A DNA stretch of 64,000 nucleotides from Planomicrobium sp. CPCC 101079 (GTDB taxonomy: Bacteria; Bacillota; Bacilli; Bacillales_A; Planococcaceae). Each line of letters begins with the position of its first letter. The first letter of the stretch is position 1. A program made the translations under genes and the position numbers. Below the pieces are notes generated by a model. It did no database searches and was not told where the DNA came from. It worked only from the letters and a program-made list of their open reading frames with translations. The stretch spans positions 310,001 to 374,000 of the forward strand of contig NZ_VOHC01000021.1 of assembly GCF_007859275.1 (NCBI RefSeq). Reading direction: 5' to 3'. Of the stretch, positions 37,099 to 47,100 are shown one piece after another.

Positions 37099-37163
37099 AA
37101 AATCCCCTCCCTTTTCTGTCTTTTAATCTTAGCAAACTTTTTGCTGAATTGAAATTTACTTGC

Positions 37164-37943
37164 TTAAGCTTTTACATGCTTGGCCAGCCAATCGGTCGCA
37201 GCCAGCATTCCTTGGCGGCTGACTGCATGCCCCGCTTCCCTTTCCCTCATAAAATAAAGAAGTTCAGGTGCTTCCCGGTAGTATTCTTTCAACTGGTTGT
37301 ATAAGTTGAATGTCGGTTCAAAAGCCACAACTGGATCTTGTTCCCCGTGCCAAAAGAAAACCGGGCGCTGATTGAAAGCTTCCAAATTTTTCGTGCTGTC
37401 AAAACTGCCCAATGTCTCAAACAACTCTTCGCGCTGCTGCTCTGAAAACGGCAGCTGATAACCCCGCGACTCAAATTGGACAATTTGCCCTTTCGAAAGC
37501 TCGACGTAGTTGCCGGCGCCCATCATAACAGATGCCGCTTTAATCCATGGGTAAGCTGCCAATGCGCCAAGCGTCGTGATGCCGCCCATCGACGTTCCCC
37601 CAATTGCCATCTCCCCTTTGACTAATTGCTTGTCATGGGCGATTTGGTTTATGTAGTCCAACTCTTTTATAGAGTTCAATATAATTTCCCAGAAGCGGAC
37701 AATCAGCTGCATTTCTGATAAATTCTCAGTCCGTTCGCCATGCAAAAGTGCATCGGGCAAAAGTACACGCACTCCTTTTTCCGCCAACTGGTACGCATAG
37801 TGCAGATTGTGTTCTTTCGCACTTGTTATGCCATGAAAAAATACCACTGTTGGCAGCGGCTCGCTCCATTGCTGTTCCGGCGCTACATGGAGCAAGGGAA
37901 TTCCTCTCCACACTTCATGTTCTACTTTCACCTTATTCCACAT
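37164..37943 (-). CDS. yitV: Alpha/beta hydrolase (YitV-like esterase)
   Basis: 259 aa cytoplasmic alpha/beta hydrolase. The oxyanion motif is VFFHGITSAKEHN (about 33-45), the nucleophile elbow GGTSMGG near residue 115, the acid residue in FWHGEQDPVV near 203, and the catalytic His in EAGHAVS near 240. The lineage is the dienelactone-hydrolase/prolyl-oligopeptidase type, resembling YitV. The natural substrate is unknown. The gene is divergent from the HAD hydrolase gene (yitU) and lies upstream of the YitW gene; this cluster is shared with B. subtilis. Confidence 0.88.
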   Translation of the reverse strand: MWNKVKVEHEVWRGIPLLHVAPEQQWSEPLPTVVFFHGITSAKEHNLHYAYQLAEKGVRVLLPDALLHGERTENLSEMQLIVRFWEIILNSIKELDYINQIAHDKQLVKGEMAIGGTSMGGITTLGALAAYPWIKAASVMMGAGNYVELSKGQIVQFESRGYQLPFSEQQREELFETLGSFDSTKNLEAFNQRPVFFWHGEQDPVVAFEPTFNLYNQLKEYYREAPELLYFMREREAGHAVSRQGMLAATDWLAKHVKA

Positions 37944-38101
37944 CCTTTTACTCTCTTTAACTGTTATTTACTATTAACAATCGTACCAATGTTCCTGCCA
38001 GCCGGCAAACAATCCCTTTGTGATATTTATGTAAAATCGAGGAAGGCAGGGCACTCCTCTTTTCTTTCTCTTTCTTGATTCTACTTTTTCTCAATATTTT
38101 T

Positions 38102-38131
38102 TTGACGGAAGGCGCTAATTATCGCTACACT
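38102..38131 (+). promoter_or_regulatory. Probable promoter of the yitU-yitS genes
   Basis: TTGACG (38102-38107), 18-bp spacer, TACACT (38126-38131), 29 bp before the ATG. Confidence 0.5.
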
Positions 38132-38160
38132 ATACATGTAGAGAAAGGAGACGGCTATTT

Positions 38161-38967
38161 ATGAAACAACATTTAATCGTCCTTGATTTGGACGGCACAT
38201 TATTGACTGATCAAAAAGTCATCTCTGAGAAAACGAAAAGCACATTGGGAAAAGCTTTAGATGCCGGCCATCAAGTAATGATCGCTACAGGGCGCCCTTT
38301 TCGTTCGAGCGAAGTTTATTATAAAGAACTTGGACTGACTACACCGATTGTTAATTTTAATGGAGCCTTTGTCCACCATCCAACTGATACAAACTGGGGA
38401 ACCCACCATACCCCGATTTCACTTGATGTTGTCCATGAAGTGGTCGAATCGATGCACGAGTTTGACTTTTATAACATTGTAGCGGAAGTGTTAGATGATG
38501 TGTATGTTCATTATCACGATGAAAAGCTTATGGATATTTTCCGATTCGGCGATCCAAGCATCACTACCGGTGACCTGCGAAGTTATTTAAAAGTGGACCC
38601 GACGTCGATGCTCATCCATGCGCCGGTTGAAAAAGTGCAGTCCATCCATGAGCATTTGTCTTCCGTCCATGCCGAAGTGATCGACCATAGAAGATGGGGC
38701 GCTCCTTGGCATGTTATTGAAATAGTCAAAAGCGGACTAAGCAAGGCAGTCGGCATCGATCGGGTGTCCAAATCCCTTGGTATACCGAAAGAAAACATTA
38801 TCGCTTTTGGCGATGAAGACAACGATTTGGAGATGCTGGAATATGCAGGTTTAGGAGTCGCCATGGGCAACGCCATTGAGCCGCTGAAAAATATTGCAAA
38901 TGAAATCACTTTAACAAACAATGAAGATGGAATTGCTGAATTACTAATTGACCGTTTAAAACTGTAA
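38161..38967 (+). CDS. yitU: Cof-type HAD phosphatase (YitU-like)
   Basis: 268 aa. HAD motifs: DLDGTLL at residues 9-15 with the nucleophile Asp, ATGRP near 42-46, a conserved Lys in KSGLSKAVG near 195, and GDEDNDLEM near 218-226. The large cap domain (Cof/C2 type) lies between. B. subtilis YitU dephosphorylates the flavin precursor ARPP; that activity is plausible here. Followed 20 bp later by a DegV-family gene. Confidence 0.9.
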   Translation: MKQHLIVLDLDGTLLTDQKVISEKTKSTLGKALDAGHQVMIATGRPFRSSEVYYKELGLTTPIVNFNGAFVHHPTDTNWGTHHTPISLDVVHEVVESMHEFDFYNIVAEVLDDVYVHYHDEKLMDIFRFGDPSITTGDLRSYLKVDPTSMLIHAPVEKVQSIHEHLSSVHAEVIDHRRWGAPWHVIEIVKSGLSKAVGIDRVSKSLGIPKENIIAFGDEDNDLEMLEYAGLGVAMGNAIEPLKNIANEITLTNNEDGIAELLIDRLKL

Positions 38968-38987
38968 GTAGAAACTGGGGGATCTAA

Positions 38988-39839
38988 ATGAGATTATTTG
39001 CGGACAGCGCTTCAGATTTGCCAAAAGAGTTTTTCGAAAAAGAACAAGTGGTTTTATTTCCGCTGCGCGTCCATATCGGCGAGGAGGAATATGAAGACAT
39101 CCGAACCATCCATTCTAAAAAAGTCTATGATGCGATTCGCTCGGGCGTTCAGCCTAAAACTTCTCAAGCATCGCCCGATGAAATGCTGGCGGCGTTCGAA
39201 CAACTCGCAAAAGACGGAGATGAAGGTTTTTATATCGCTTTTTCTTCCGAATTGTCCGGTACGTATAATACTGCTGTTATGGTAGCCGACCAAGTGCGTG
39301 AAGACTTCCCGGAATTAAAGTTGACCATTCTGGATTCGAAAGCTGCATCACTCGGGTATGGACTTCTAGTGAAAGAAGCGGCTAGACTTCGGGATGCCGG
39401 ACAGCCGCTCAGTGAAGTTATTGAACGGGTGCGTACTATGGCCGACCATATGGAAAGTTTGTTCACCGTAGAAGATTTGGATTATATGGCTCGAGGCGGG
39501 CGCATCTCCAAAGGCAGCGCTTTTGTCGGCGGCTTGTTGAACATCAAACCCCTGCTTCATGTCGAGGAAGGCAAATTGGTGCCTATTGAAAAACTGCGCG
39601 GTCGCAAGAAAGTTGTCAAGCGGATGATCGAGCTCATGGAAACACGCGGCGAGCAGCTTAAAAACCAGACAATTGCCATTAGCCACGGAGACGATGAAGA
39701 GTTCGCCAATTTCGTAAAAAAAGAAATTGAAGAGCATTTTCGTCCAAAAAATGTGGAGACTTATTTGATTGGTTCAGTGATTGCTGCCCATACCGGACCT
39801 GGGACACTCGCTGTTTTCTTCTTAAACCGGGCACTGTAA
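38988..39839 (+). CDS. yitS: DegV family fatty-acid-binding protein (YitS-like)
   Basis: 283 aa, typical for DegV. It binds a single fatty acid and in Gram-positives presents it to fatty acid kinase FakA. Signature features: ADSASDLP at residues 4-11, TSQASPDEM near 58-66, SSELSGTYNTA near 85-95, and GHGDDEE-like SHGDDEEF near 232. The upstream GGGGG ribosome site is good. It shares a transcript with the HAD gene. A strong terminator follows. Confidence 0.9.
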   Translation: MRLFADSASDLPKEFFEKEQVVLFPLRVHIGEEEYEDIRTIHSKKVYDAIRSGVQPKTSQASPDEMLAAFEQLAKDGDEGFYIAFSSELSGTYNTAVMVADQVREDFPELKLTILDSKAASLGYGLLVKEAARLRDAGQPLSEVIERVRTMADHMESLFTVEDLDYMARGGRISKGSAFVGGLLNIKPLLHVEEGKLVPIEKLRGRKKVVKRMIELMETRGEQLKNQTIAISHGDDEEFANFVKKEIEEHFRPKNVETYLIGSVIAAHTGPGTLAVFFLNRAL

Positions 39840-39844
39840 AAAGT

Positions 39845-39880
39845 AAAAAGCACCTATCCTTGGGGATAGGTGCTTTTTTT
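39845..39880. terminator. Bidirectional terminator between the DegV and GH13-like genes
   Basis: AAGCACCTATCC / GGATAGGTGCTT stem with TTGG loop, A and T runs on both sides. Confidence 0.92.
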
Positions 39881-41333
39881 ATGCGGTTGCTTTTGCGGCT
39901 TCATCGGCCTTTCGCTGTTTGCCTTTTTTCCATACAATGCGCAGGAAAATCATAAAGACAACATAGAGGACTATCAAAGCTGCAATATAGGCTTTATTGA
40001 ATCCACGTTCATCAATAACGTTGAACGTCTCTCCGACTTCTCTATCCAACGTGATCAAATATTCGCCATTTGCTTCTTGGCGAACGATATCATTTTCAAA
40101 CAAGCCGCGCATTTCTTTATCGCTGCCGATAACATCTGCCGGCAAGGAGATATTTTTAGTTTCGGAAGAATTGTTGATGGCAATGATCCACGTTTCTTCA
40201 TCGTTGGAACGTTTATAGACGAGCCATCCATCTTCTTCGTGCAGTACTTCCAAATCCCCGGTCCGCAATGCTTCAGACGTGTTGCGCAATGTATTGAGAT
40301 TGGTGATGTGCTCGGCCATTTCCGGGTCTACTCCTAAATCCATGATTTGGTGCGTTTCAGGAGCCTGTTTACCATTCATAGCAATTTCAGAGCCATATTG
40401 CATAACCGGAATTCCTGGCATTGTAAACAATTGCGTAAATAGCAGATTCCAGCGTGTAGGCGGATATCCTTTTTCAGCAACGATATCTGATGTGAAACGA
40501 GAATTGGGAATTGAATCAACTCGAATCAAGTTTCCTTCACTTGTTTTCATCAAGTCAAACAAAGCTGATGATTCTTGGTCGAAGTTTTTGTAAGTGCTGC
40601 GGAGCGCGTCTTCTATGCCAGGCAAAACTGTAGCATCAAGCCCCTCAATAGCTTCCATTTCCTGATCGCTCAACAAGTAAATATCCCGAACACTTTTTAT
40701 AGCTTTTGAGAAAGAGCCAATAAACTCTGGGTTGATGGAGCTTGTTTGCTGTAAACGCAATCCGTCAACTTGATAGTTGGAAATGAAGCCCGTGGTAAAG
40801 TCAGTCAAAGCTGCTTGCGCATCGGGATTGGCCATATCCAAAGCAAAGGTTCCGTCCTCATTTTCTATAAACCATTCTGGATTTTCTTTCACCCACACAT
40901 GATCTGCGCTTACCTGCTGTGTCGGAACATCCACTATTATTTTCATGCCCACTTCGTGGGTTGTATCAATTAATGCTTTCAATTCTTCTTCTGTTCCAAA
41001 ATGGCGCTCTAACTTACTATAATCGAGAACTTCTTTGCCGTCATAACTAGCAGAAGAAAAAACAGGTCCAATCGATAGGACTGTAAAGCCCATTTCACTA
41101 ATGTGGTTGATTTCTCCAGTTAATCCCGCAAAGTCTCCCCCATTAAATGCGGCTGGGTCTGCTCCGTTCACTTCATAATCGTTTTGGATTTGTTTGTTGA
41201 AAAAACGGTCAACCAAAACATCATATATGCTTTCATCTTGCAGCTCGAGCGAATCGTCTGCTGCTGTTGCCGGACTTGCCATGCTTATGATCAGCATTCC
41301 GATAAAAATGCTTAAGATCCACTTTGCTTTCAA
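39879..41333 (-). CDS. Membrane-anchored GH13 (alpha-amylase) family protein without catalytic residues
   Basis: 484 aa, TTG start after GGAGG. A signal peptide (to about residue 24) is followed by a GH13 TIM-barrel, a C-terminal beta domain, and one membrane helix near residues 447-467 with a basic tail. GH13 region I normally ends in an Asn-His pair, but here reads VDVPTQQVS. In region II the nucleophile Asp of RLD is Gln (GLRLQQTS). Region III, usually GE, reads LLSDQE. Region IV, usually NHD, reads VDSIPNSRF. All three carboxylates and the His residues are therefore lost. It is probably a pseudoenzyme that binds glycan at the cell surface; function unknown. Confidence 0.85.
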   Translation of the reverse strand: MKAKWILSIFIGMLIISMASPATAADDSLELQDESIYDVLVDRFFNKQIQNDYEVNGADPAAFNGGDFAGLTGEINHISEMGFTVLSIGPVFSSASYDGKEVLDYSKLERHFGTEEELKALIDTTHEVGMKIIVDVPTQQVSADHVWVKENPEWFIENEDGTFALDMANPDAQAALTDFTTGFISNYQVDGLRLQQTSSINPEFIGSFSKAIKSVRDIYLLSDQEMEAIEGLDATVLPGIEDALRSTYKNFDQESSALFDLMKTSEGNLIRVDSIPNSRFTSDIVAEKGYPPTRWNLLFTQLFTMPGIPVMQYGSEIAMNGKQAPETHQIMDLGVDPEMAEHITNLNTLRNTSEALRTGDLEVLHEEDGWLVYKRSNDEETWIIAINNSSETKNISLPADVIGSDKEMRGLFENDIVRQEANGEYLITLDREVGETFNVIDERGFNKAYIAALIVLYVVFMIFLRIVWKKGKQRKADEAAKATA

Positions 41334-41544
41334 TTTAAATCCTCCTTCAATGAGGCAACTAGATTCTGTTACACCCGATTCATTTTAACAAAATCCAAGT
41401 TTTGCTGCTACGCTAAGTTCAAGAAAGTCGAGTTTCTTTCGGGAGGTTTCGTCTAAACTGTGAATTCCTCGCGAAAGCAGGCTTTTTCTTCGGGCTTCAC
41501 TTTAGCCCATAACCGATGTATGAAATGTAAAATTTCGGGCAAGT

Positions 41545-41576
41545 AAAAAAAACAAGCGCAAATGCGCTTGTTTTTT
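41545..41576 (-). terminator. Terminator after yisL
   Basis: Perfect AACAAGCGCA-AA-TGCGCTTGTT stem with long A and T runs. Confidence 0.88.
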
Positions 41577-41955
41577 ATAAGTTTGCTAAAAAGTTGATGC
41601 CCACCGGCAATTTGAAGCCGAAGAACATTGTTACGAATAAGAATACCACGAACAACCCCCAGAAAAGCGTTGTCGGTTTTTGTTTTTTCGAACGAACCAA
41701 AACCATTTCCATCATACCGATTGTCAATATTCCAAATAGGAATTTCAATCCGTATTGCATCGCGTCAAATGAAGAATGCTCGATAAACAATGCCAGGCCT
41801 GTGATGATGACCAGGACGTAGAACAAGCGAAGGATCATATGCGTGATTTTGCGCCCTTTGCTGTTTCGGTCCATAAACGCCGCTACCAAGAAGAGTACAA
41901 GCGCAATGACCCAAGTCGTAATGTGTAAATGAGTCGAATCAGTTAAAATTCCCAA
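41575..41955 (-). CDS. yisL: YisL family membrane protein (UPF0344/DUF1516)
   Basis: 126 aa with four predicted membrane helices. The conserved HLHITTWVIAL start and KITHMILRLFYVLVIITG block closely match YisL. Function unknown. TTG start after GAGGTG. It lies 70 bp downstream of yisK and on the same strand, as in B. subtilis. Confidence 0.9.
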   Translation of the reverse strand: MGILTDSTHLHITTWVIALVLFLVAAFMDRNSKGRKITHMILRLFYVLVIITGLALFIEHSSFDAMQYGLKFLFGILTIGMMEMVLVRSKKQKPTTLFWGLFVVFLFVTMFFGFKLPVGINFLANL

Positions 41956-41972
41956 AACGTCACCTCTTTATA

Positions 41973-42012
41973 ATTTAGTCCTTCTCAGTTTAGCATAACC
42001 GAGGGACTAAAT
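41973..42012. other. Inverted repeat between yisK and yisL
   Basis: Perfect 9-bp arms ATTTAGTCC (41973-41981) and GGACTAAAT (42004-42012) with a 22-nt loop, just before the yisL ribosome site. It could be an operator or a weak hairpin; there is no T-tract for a terminator. Confidence 0.4.
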
Positions 42013-42025
42013 GACAAACTTGCCG

Positions 42026-42925
42026 TTATGACAAATGTGTGACGAGTGTTCCGATTGACTCGATGGAAACTTTCACCGTATCGCCAGCTTTTAAGAATTT
42101 CGGTGGAGTAAAGCCTTTGCCGACACCAGCAGGCGTTCCAGTCAAGATAACATCGCCCGGTTCAAGCGCAACGTATTTTGACACTTCAGCGACGATTTCA
42201 TCAACACGGCGGATCATGTCATCAGTATTGCCGTTTTGGCGGACTTCATCATTTACTTTTGTAACAATCGATAGATTTTGCGCCTCCGGGATTTCATCTT
42301 TCGTTACCAAATACGGTCCCATTGGGCAAGATCCTTCTAAGCTTTTGCCAAGGAAGTACTGCTGATGCTTGCTTTGAATGTCACGAGCCGTTAAATCATT
42401 GGCAATCGTATAACCAAAAACATAATCATAAGCCAATTGCTTCGGAATCGACTTGCCTGCTTTTCCGATAACTACCGCCAACTCACCTTCATAATCGTAT
42501 GAATCCGTTAATTCGCTATGGGCTGGCACTGTTGCCTCATCCGGCACAATGCAATTCGGCGCTTTGGTGAAAACCACTAAATCCTCGGGAGCTTCTGCCC
42601 CCATTTCTTTAGCGTGATCCGCATAGTTTTTGCCAATCGCAATAATGTTTTTAGGAGTTCTTGAAATAGGCGCCAGCCATTCGATTTCCGAATAAGAGTG
42701 TTTGAAATCTTCAGGTCGCTCAGATTGGGAAGCAGCCTCCACTAATTTGCGGATTTGTTCCACAAATTCCATACCCTGCGAGATCCCTTCAATCAGCTGT
42801 GCCGGAAAAGATGGTAAAACCTCTAATTGTTGTTGTATTTCAAGTACATCCCATACGGCTTCTTCTTTTTTCACTTTCGGTCCAAAACGTTCTTTTTCTC
42901 CATAGCGAAACGATAACAGCTTCAT
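42026..42925 (-). CDS. yisK: Fumarylacetoacetate hydrolase family protein (YisK-like)
   Basis: 299 aa. FAH fold: AIGKNYADHAKEMGA near residue 100, the metal-binding Glu pair and Asp in YDYEGELAVVIGK near 147-158, TIANDLTARDIQ near 178, and VILTGTPAGVG near 272. B. subtilis YisK is a bacterial FAH-family decarboxylase-type enzyme that is recruited to cell-wall synthesis sites by Mbl. That specific link is a hypothesis here. ATG after AAAGGAG. Confidence 0.9.
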   Translation of the reverse strand: MKLLSFRYGEKERFGPKVKKEEAVWDVLEIQQQLEVLPSFPAQLIEGISQGMEFVEQIRKLVEAASQSERPEDFKHSYSEIEWLAPISRTPKNIIAIGKNYADHAKEMGAEAPEDLVVFTKAPNCIVPDEATVPAHSELTDSYDYEGELAVVIGKAGKSIPKQLAYDYVFGYTIANDLTARDIQSKHQQYFLGKSLEGSCPMGPYLVTKDEIPEAQNLSIVTKVNDEVRQNGNTDDMIRRVDEIVAEVSKYVALEPGDVILTGTPAGVGKGFTPPKFLKAGDTVKVSIESIGTLVTHLS

Positions 42926-42968
42926 TCGTTAAACACTCCTTTTCTTTGATTCCATTCATTATACACAT

Positions 42969-44147
42969 TCAAGGTTTTGAATTGCTATTTTTTTCGAAAC
43001 TTTTCCCATAAGTCCATCTTCTCCATATTTTTTCAAGTGGCCCTTGATTGAATTTGGACAACCACAATTCCGCAAAAATCAACTGAATGGCGAAAATTCC
43101 AAGAGCAATCAGCGTCCCTGTCAATAAGTCCACTTTTCCGTACAAACCAAATCCATACGAATAAAAAATAAATGTCGCAATCAGTGATTGCATAATGTAA
43201 ACAGTCAGCGACATGCGCCCGACTTGGCCAAGTGGCCGCAAAAGTTTCCGGAAGCTGGAGTTTTGAGCAAGCAAAGCAATAATTGCCGCGTAACCGGTTG
43301 CGACTAGCGGTCCGCCAAAAATGTCTTGCAAATAAATAAATGCGAGATTCTTGTCGACCAATTGAGGCGTAGCTTTTAGCAGCAACCCGATTATGAGCGG
43401 TACCAGAGCAAGGAGGATCCACACCTTTCGATATTGTTTGGCACGTTCAATCAACCGCCACTTAGCGGCGGCTGCACCAACCATCATAAATGGCAAAATG
43501 GTCGCAATCAACACGATAAAATTGAACGGGTTATTGCTGTATACCCAATCTGACAGACGTTGACCAAAAATATCAATAAAAGTTCCGTTTGCGTAAGCGT
43601 CAATTGAACTTTGTACGGCCTGTATGCCGGCATAATAATTCGGATTGACTGATACCGCAATAAACATCAAGGCAAGAATCAGGGCATGCGGCACTGTATA
43701 AATCAGGGCTGCCAGCCCTACCAGCAGCTTGGATGGAAGATGCAGCATACCGATCAGCAACAAGCCGATTATTGCATAAGTGATTAATATATCGCCATAC
43801 CAGAGAAGAAACGCATGCAGAATGCCGATGCCAAGCAATACCAACAATCGTCTCGCAGCCAGTGGTGCGAATGCCTGTTTTTTTTCTTGGGCTTTTAAAA
43901 ATTGCATTGCTAAACCGTATCCGAAGAGCATAGAAAATAGCGGATAGAAGCTCGCTTGGATAAAAATATCAATAAACCCGTAAATTTCAGCATCATATGG
44001 CCGGGTATAGTACGTATACGGATTCACGTATGATAAGGGAGAGTGGAAGGTCAACATATTGATGATTAATATGCCGAGAAGCGAAAAGCCCCTCATCATA
44101 TCAATCGCTTCCACCCGTTCATTCAACGCAACGGGTTGTAATTTCAC
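42969..44147 (-). CDS. DUF418 (YeiB-like) membrane protein
   Basis: 392 aa polytopic membrane protein with about nine helices; GTG start after AGGAGG. The first cytoplasmic stretch RVEAIDMMRGFSLLGILIINM is the YeiB/DUF418 signature. The C-terminal DUF418 domain runs over the last 150 residues (GPLVATGYAAIIALL, GRMSLTVYIMQSLIATFIFY, AELWLSKFNQGPLEKIWRRWTYG). The function is unknown; acyltransferase-like transfer across the membrane has been suggested for the larger superfamily. It lies 10 bp after addA and so is probably part of that transcript. Confidence 0.88.
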   Translation of the reverse strand: MKLQPVALNERVEAIDMMRGFSLLGILIINMLTFHSPLSYVNPYTYYTRPYDAEIYGFIDIFIQASFYPLFSMLFGYGLAMQFLKAQEKKQAFAPLAARRLLVLLGIGILHAFLLWYGDILITYAIIGLLLIGMLHLPSKLLVGLAALIYTVPHALILALMFIAVSVNPNYYAGIQAVQSSIDAYANGTFIDIFGQRLSDWVYSNNPFNFIVLIATILPFMMVGAAAAKWRLIERAKQYRKVWILLALVPLIIGLLLKATPQLVDKNLAFIYLQDIFGGPLVATGYAAIIALLAQNSSFRKLLRPLGQVGRMSLTVYIMQSLIATFIFYSYGFGLYGKVDLLTGTLIALGIFAIQLIFAELWLSKFNQGPLEKIWRRWTYGKSFEKNSNSKP

Positions 44148-44157
44148 ATAAATCCTC

Positions 44158-47100
44158 CTATATTTTCACTTCATGGCCAGCGGCAAACAAATACAACAAC
44201 CGTTCTTTGATTGGAATGCGCAAAATGGCTTCGACTGCCTCTTGATAAACCGTCAGCTGTACTGTATACCTAGCTGACATTTCGCGCGGCACATCCGAAA
44301 GCTGCCGGATCCGGTCCGTTTTGTAATCGAGCAATACCCAACCATCCGCTTCTTCAAACAAACAATCAACAATCCCTTGGATGATTTGTCGGTCACCTTC
44401 CGCATCCTCTCTGGCATACGTAAATGGAACTTCCCGTTTAATGTTCGTTGCTTTCATCAGACGCTCAGCAATTTCACTTTCATAAAAACGTTCAATTTCA
44501 GAGACCTTGATGGCTTTGCCTTCATCTGGCGACAAAATTTCCATGCCGACCAATGTTTCGATGAATTCCTTGATTTCTGCAGCTGACAATTTTCGATCTA
44601 GTGGAATATGCTGCATGACCGCGTGGACGGCTGTCCCAATATCGGCTGCAGACAATCGTTTATCTTGCATAAAATCCGGCCGATTGAAAATGGTGCGTCG
44701 TTCAGCAGTAGCGGTTTGGATAAAAGATTCAGGTTCATCCAAACGCTGCAGCATTTGCAGCCGTTTCATCTCAGAAACTGATTGCTTTGATCTTTTTTCT
44801 ACAGTGTGTTGATGCGGATAACGAAAGTCGAAGCGGTTCGCGACTTCTTCTGTAAAATCTTTTTCTCCGGTTTTCGTGTGCAGCAAATCCTCTATACTCG
44901 CTGTTGCTGAAAGAAGATCACGGGTTTCCACGACCGAAATATGAAAGCGCGAGTGGTGCGGCAGGACATTGCCGTTCAAATTAAAGATAGCAGCAGCATC
45001 CGGATGGCGGGACAATGCTGGCCCGATCCAGTCCAAATAGCCTTTCGCACGCGACCGGACAAATTCTGGGAGCCGCACGTCCGTTGCTGCCACTTTCCAT
45101 TTTTCAAACAGCTTATCGATCTCTTTAACAGAAGCAGTTAAGTACAGCCGTTCTTTTGCACGTGTCATCGCCACATACAAGACCCGCATCTCTTCTGCTT
45201 TCATCTGCAATTCCTTTACCTCCTTGACCGCTAAAAACGGCAAAGACGTATACTCAATGCGCGTTTCCGGATTCACCGCTTTTACGGCAAGTCCGTAATC
45301 TTGGTCAAGCAAGTACGATTTCCGGAAATCCATTTCGTTGAACGATCTTCCAAGCCCAGCGAAAAAGACGACCGGAAACTCCAGACCTTTCGATTTATGA
45401 ACCGTCATCAGCCTGACAACATTTTCTTTTTCGCTTAAAGACTTGGCCGTCCCTAAATCGTCTCCTCGTTCCCGCATCCGGTCAATAAAGCGCAGAAAGC
45501 GGAACAACCCGCGGAACGATGTTTTCTCATATTCCAGCGCACGGTCATGCAGAGCGCGCAAATTCGCTTGGCGCTGCTTGCCATTCGACATGGCACCAAC
45601 CATCTCGTAATAATTCGTATCAAGATAGACTTGCCAAATCAATTCAGCCAGCGAACCTCTTCGAGCCAAATTGCGCCAGTCTTCCAACTGAACGACAAAG
45701 CGGCGCAGCTTCTCTGCGGCAGCCGGATCGATTCCAGAACCGCCGCGAATAAATGTTTTCACCGCTTCATAAAACGAAGCTTGCGGTGCGGCTAATCGAA
45801 TTTCCGCCAGCTCATTTTCCGCCAATCCAATAAATGGAGCTCTAAGCACTGAGACAAGCGGAATGTCTTGGTACGGGTTATCGATCACGCGCAAGGTGTT
45901 CATCATGATCATGACTTCAAGGGCGTCAAAATAACCGCCCGTAAGTTCAGCATAAAGTGGAATACCGGCTTTTTTAAATTCATCGGCAAAATCGCCTGAC
46001 CAGGTCATTGAACGCATCAGCACAACAATGTCGCTGTACTCCAATTTCCGTTGCGCTTGTTTCCAAGGATCGTAAATAAACGTTTCTTTTTCCATCAACT
46101 CACGAATTTTGCCTGCAATGTAACGGGCTTCCCACTGCGATTTTTCCAAATCATCGTCGACAGCATTTTCATCTTCAGCTTCCGGTTCATGGATCAATGT
46201 GAGCTTTATCGGCACATCTTGATCTGGATACGGCGCCAGCGCTTTCAAGGCGGCCGCTTCATCGTAATCAATCTCACCGACCCGTTCTCCCATGATTTGA
46301 GAGAAAATGTAATTCGTTCCATCCAATACTTCTTTGCGGCTTCTGAAATTTGCATTTAAATCAATGCGCAGTCCAGTTTGTACTGCCTCTTTCGTAAAGC
46401 GGGAGTACTTGCCCAAAAACAGCATCGGCTCAGCCAAGCGGAAACGGTAAATGGATTGTTTAACATCTCCTACCATAAAGAGGTTGCCCGTTTCTTCATC
46501 CCCTGACTTTACTAGGTTTAAAATTGTTTCTTGCAGCATATTGGTATCTTGATATTCATCTACGAGAACTTCTTTAAAAAGCTTCTGGTAGTCTAAAGCA
46601 ATAGGGGAAGGTTTTCCCTCATCCGATAGAATCTGCAGCGCGTAATGTTCTAAATCGGAAAAGTCGACAAGCGCACGGTCGATTTTCAGCGCCTTGTATT
46701 GTTCCGCAAAAGTTTGCGTCAATCGGACAAGCGTTTTCATCAAAGGCGCCATTTCACGCATTTCATCCAGTAAGCGCTTCGGCGTCCGTACGAAATATGC
46801 TTCAAACACATCTTTGACGATTTTCTTCGCTTGATTGCGCTTGGCTTTTGCTTCTTCAGCCAACTCAGGATCGCATGAGTCTTTCCGTATGGTTGCCGCT
46901 TTTGCCCATGAGAACGTCCTAGCTAGGGAATAAACGCTTTCCCACGATTCTTCAAGCGCTTCGATTGCGGTTTGGATAACAGCAGCGTCCATTTCAAAAG
47001 TTGCCGCCAACCCGGCTGGTCCATCTGGAGCATTGGCAATCCGTTCGCCTTCTCGCGTCACTTGCATCGCTTCTTCTAGCGCATGGCGGATGGTCATTTT

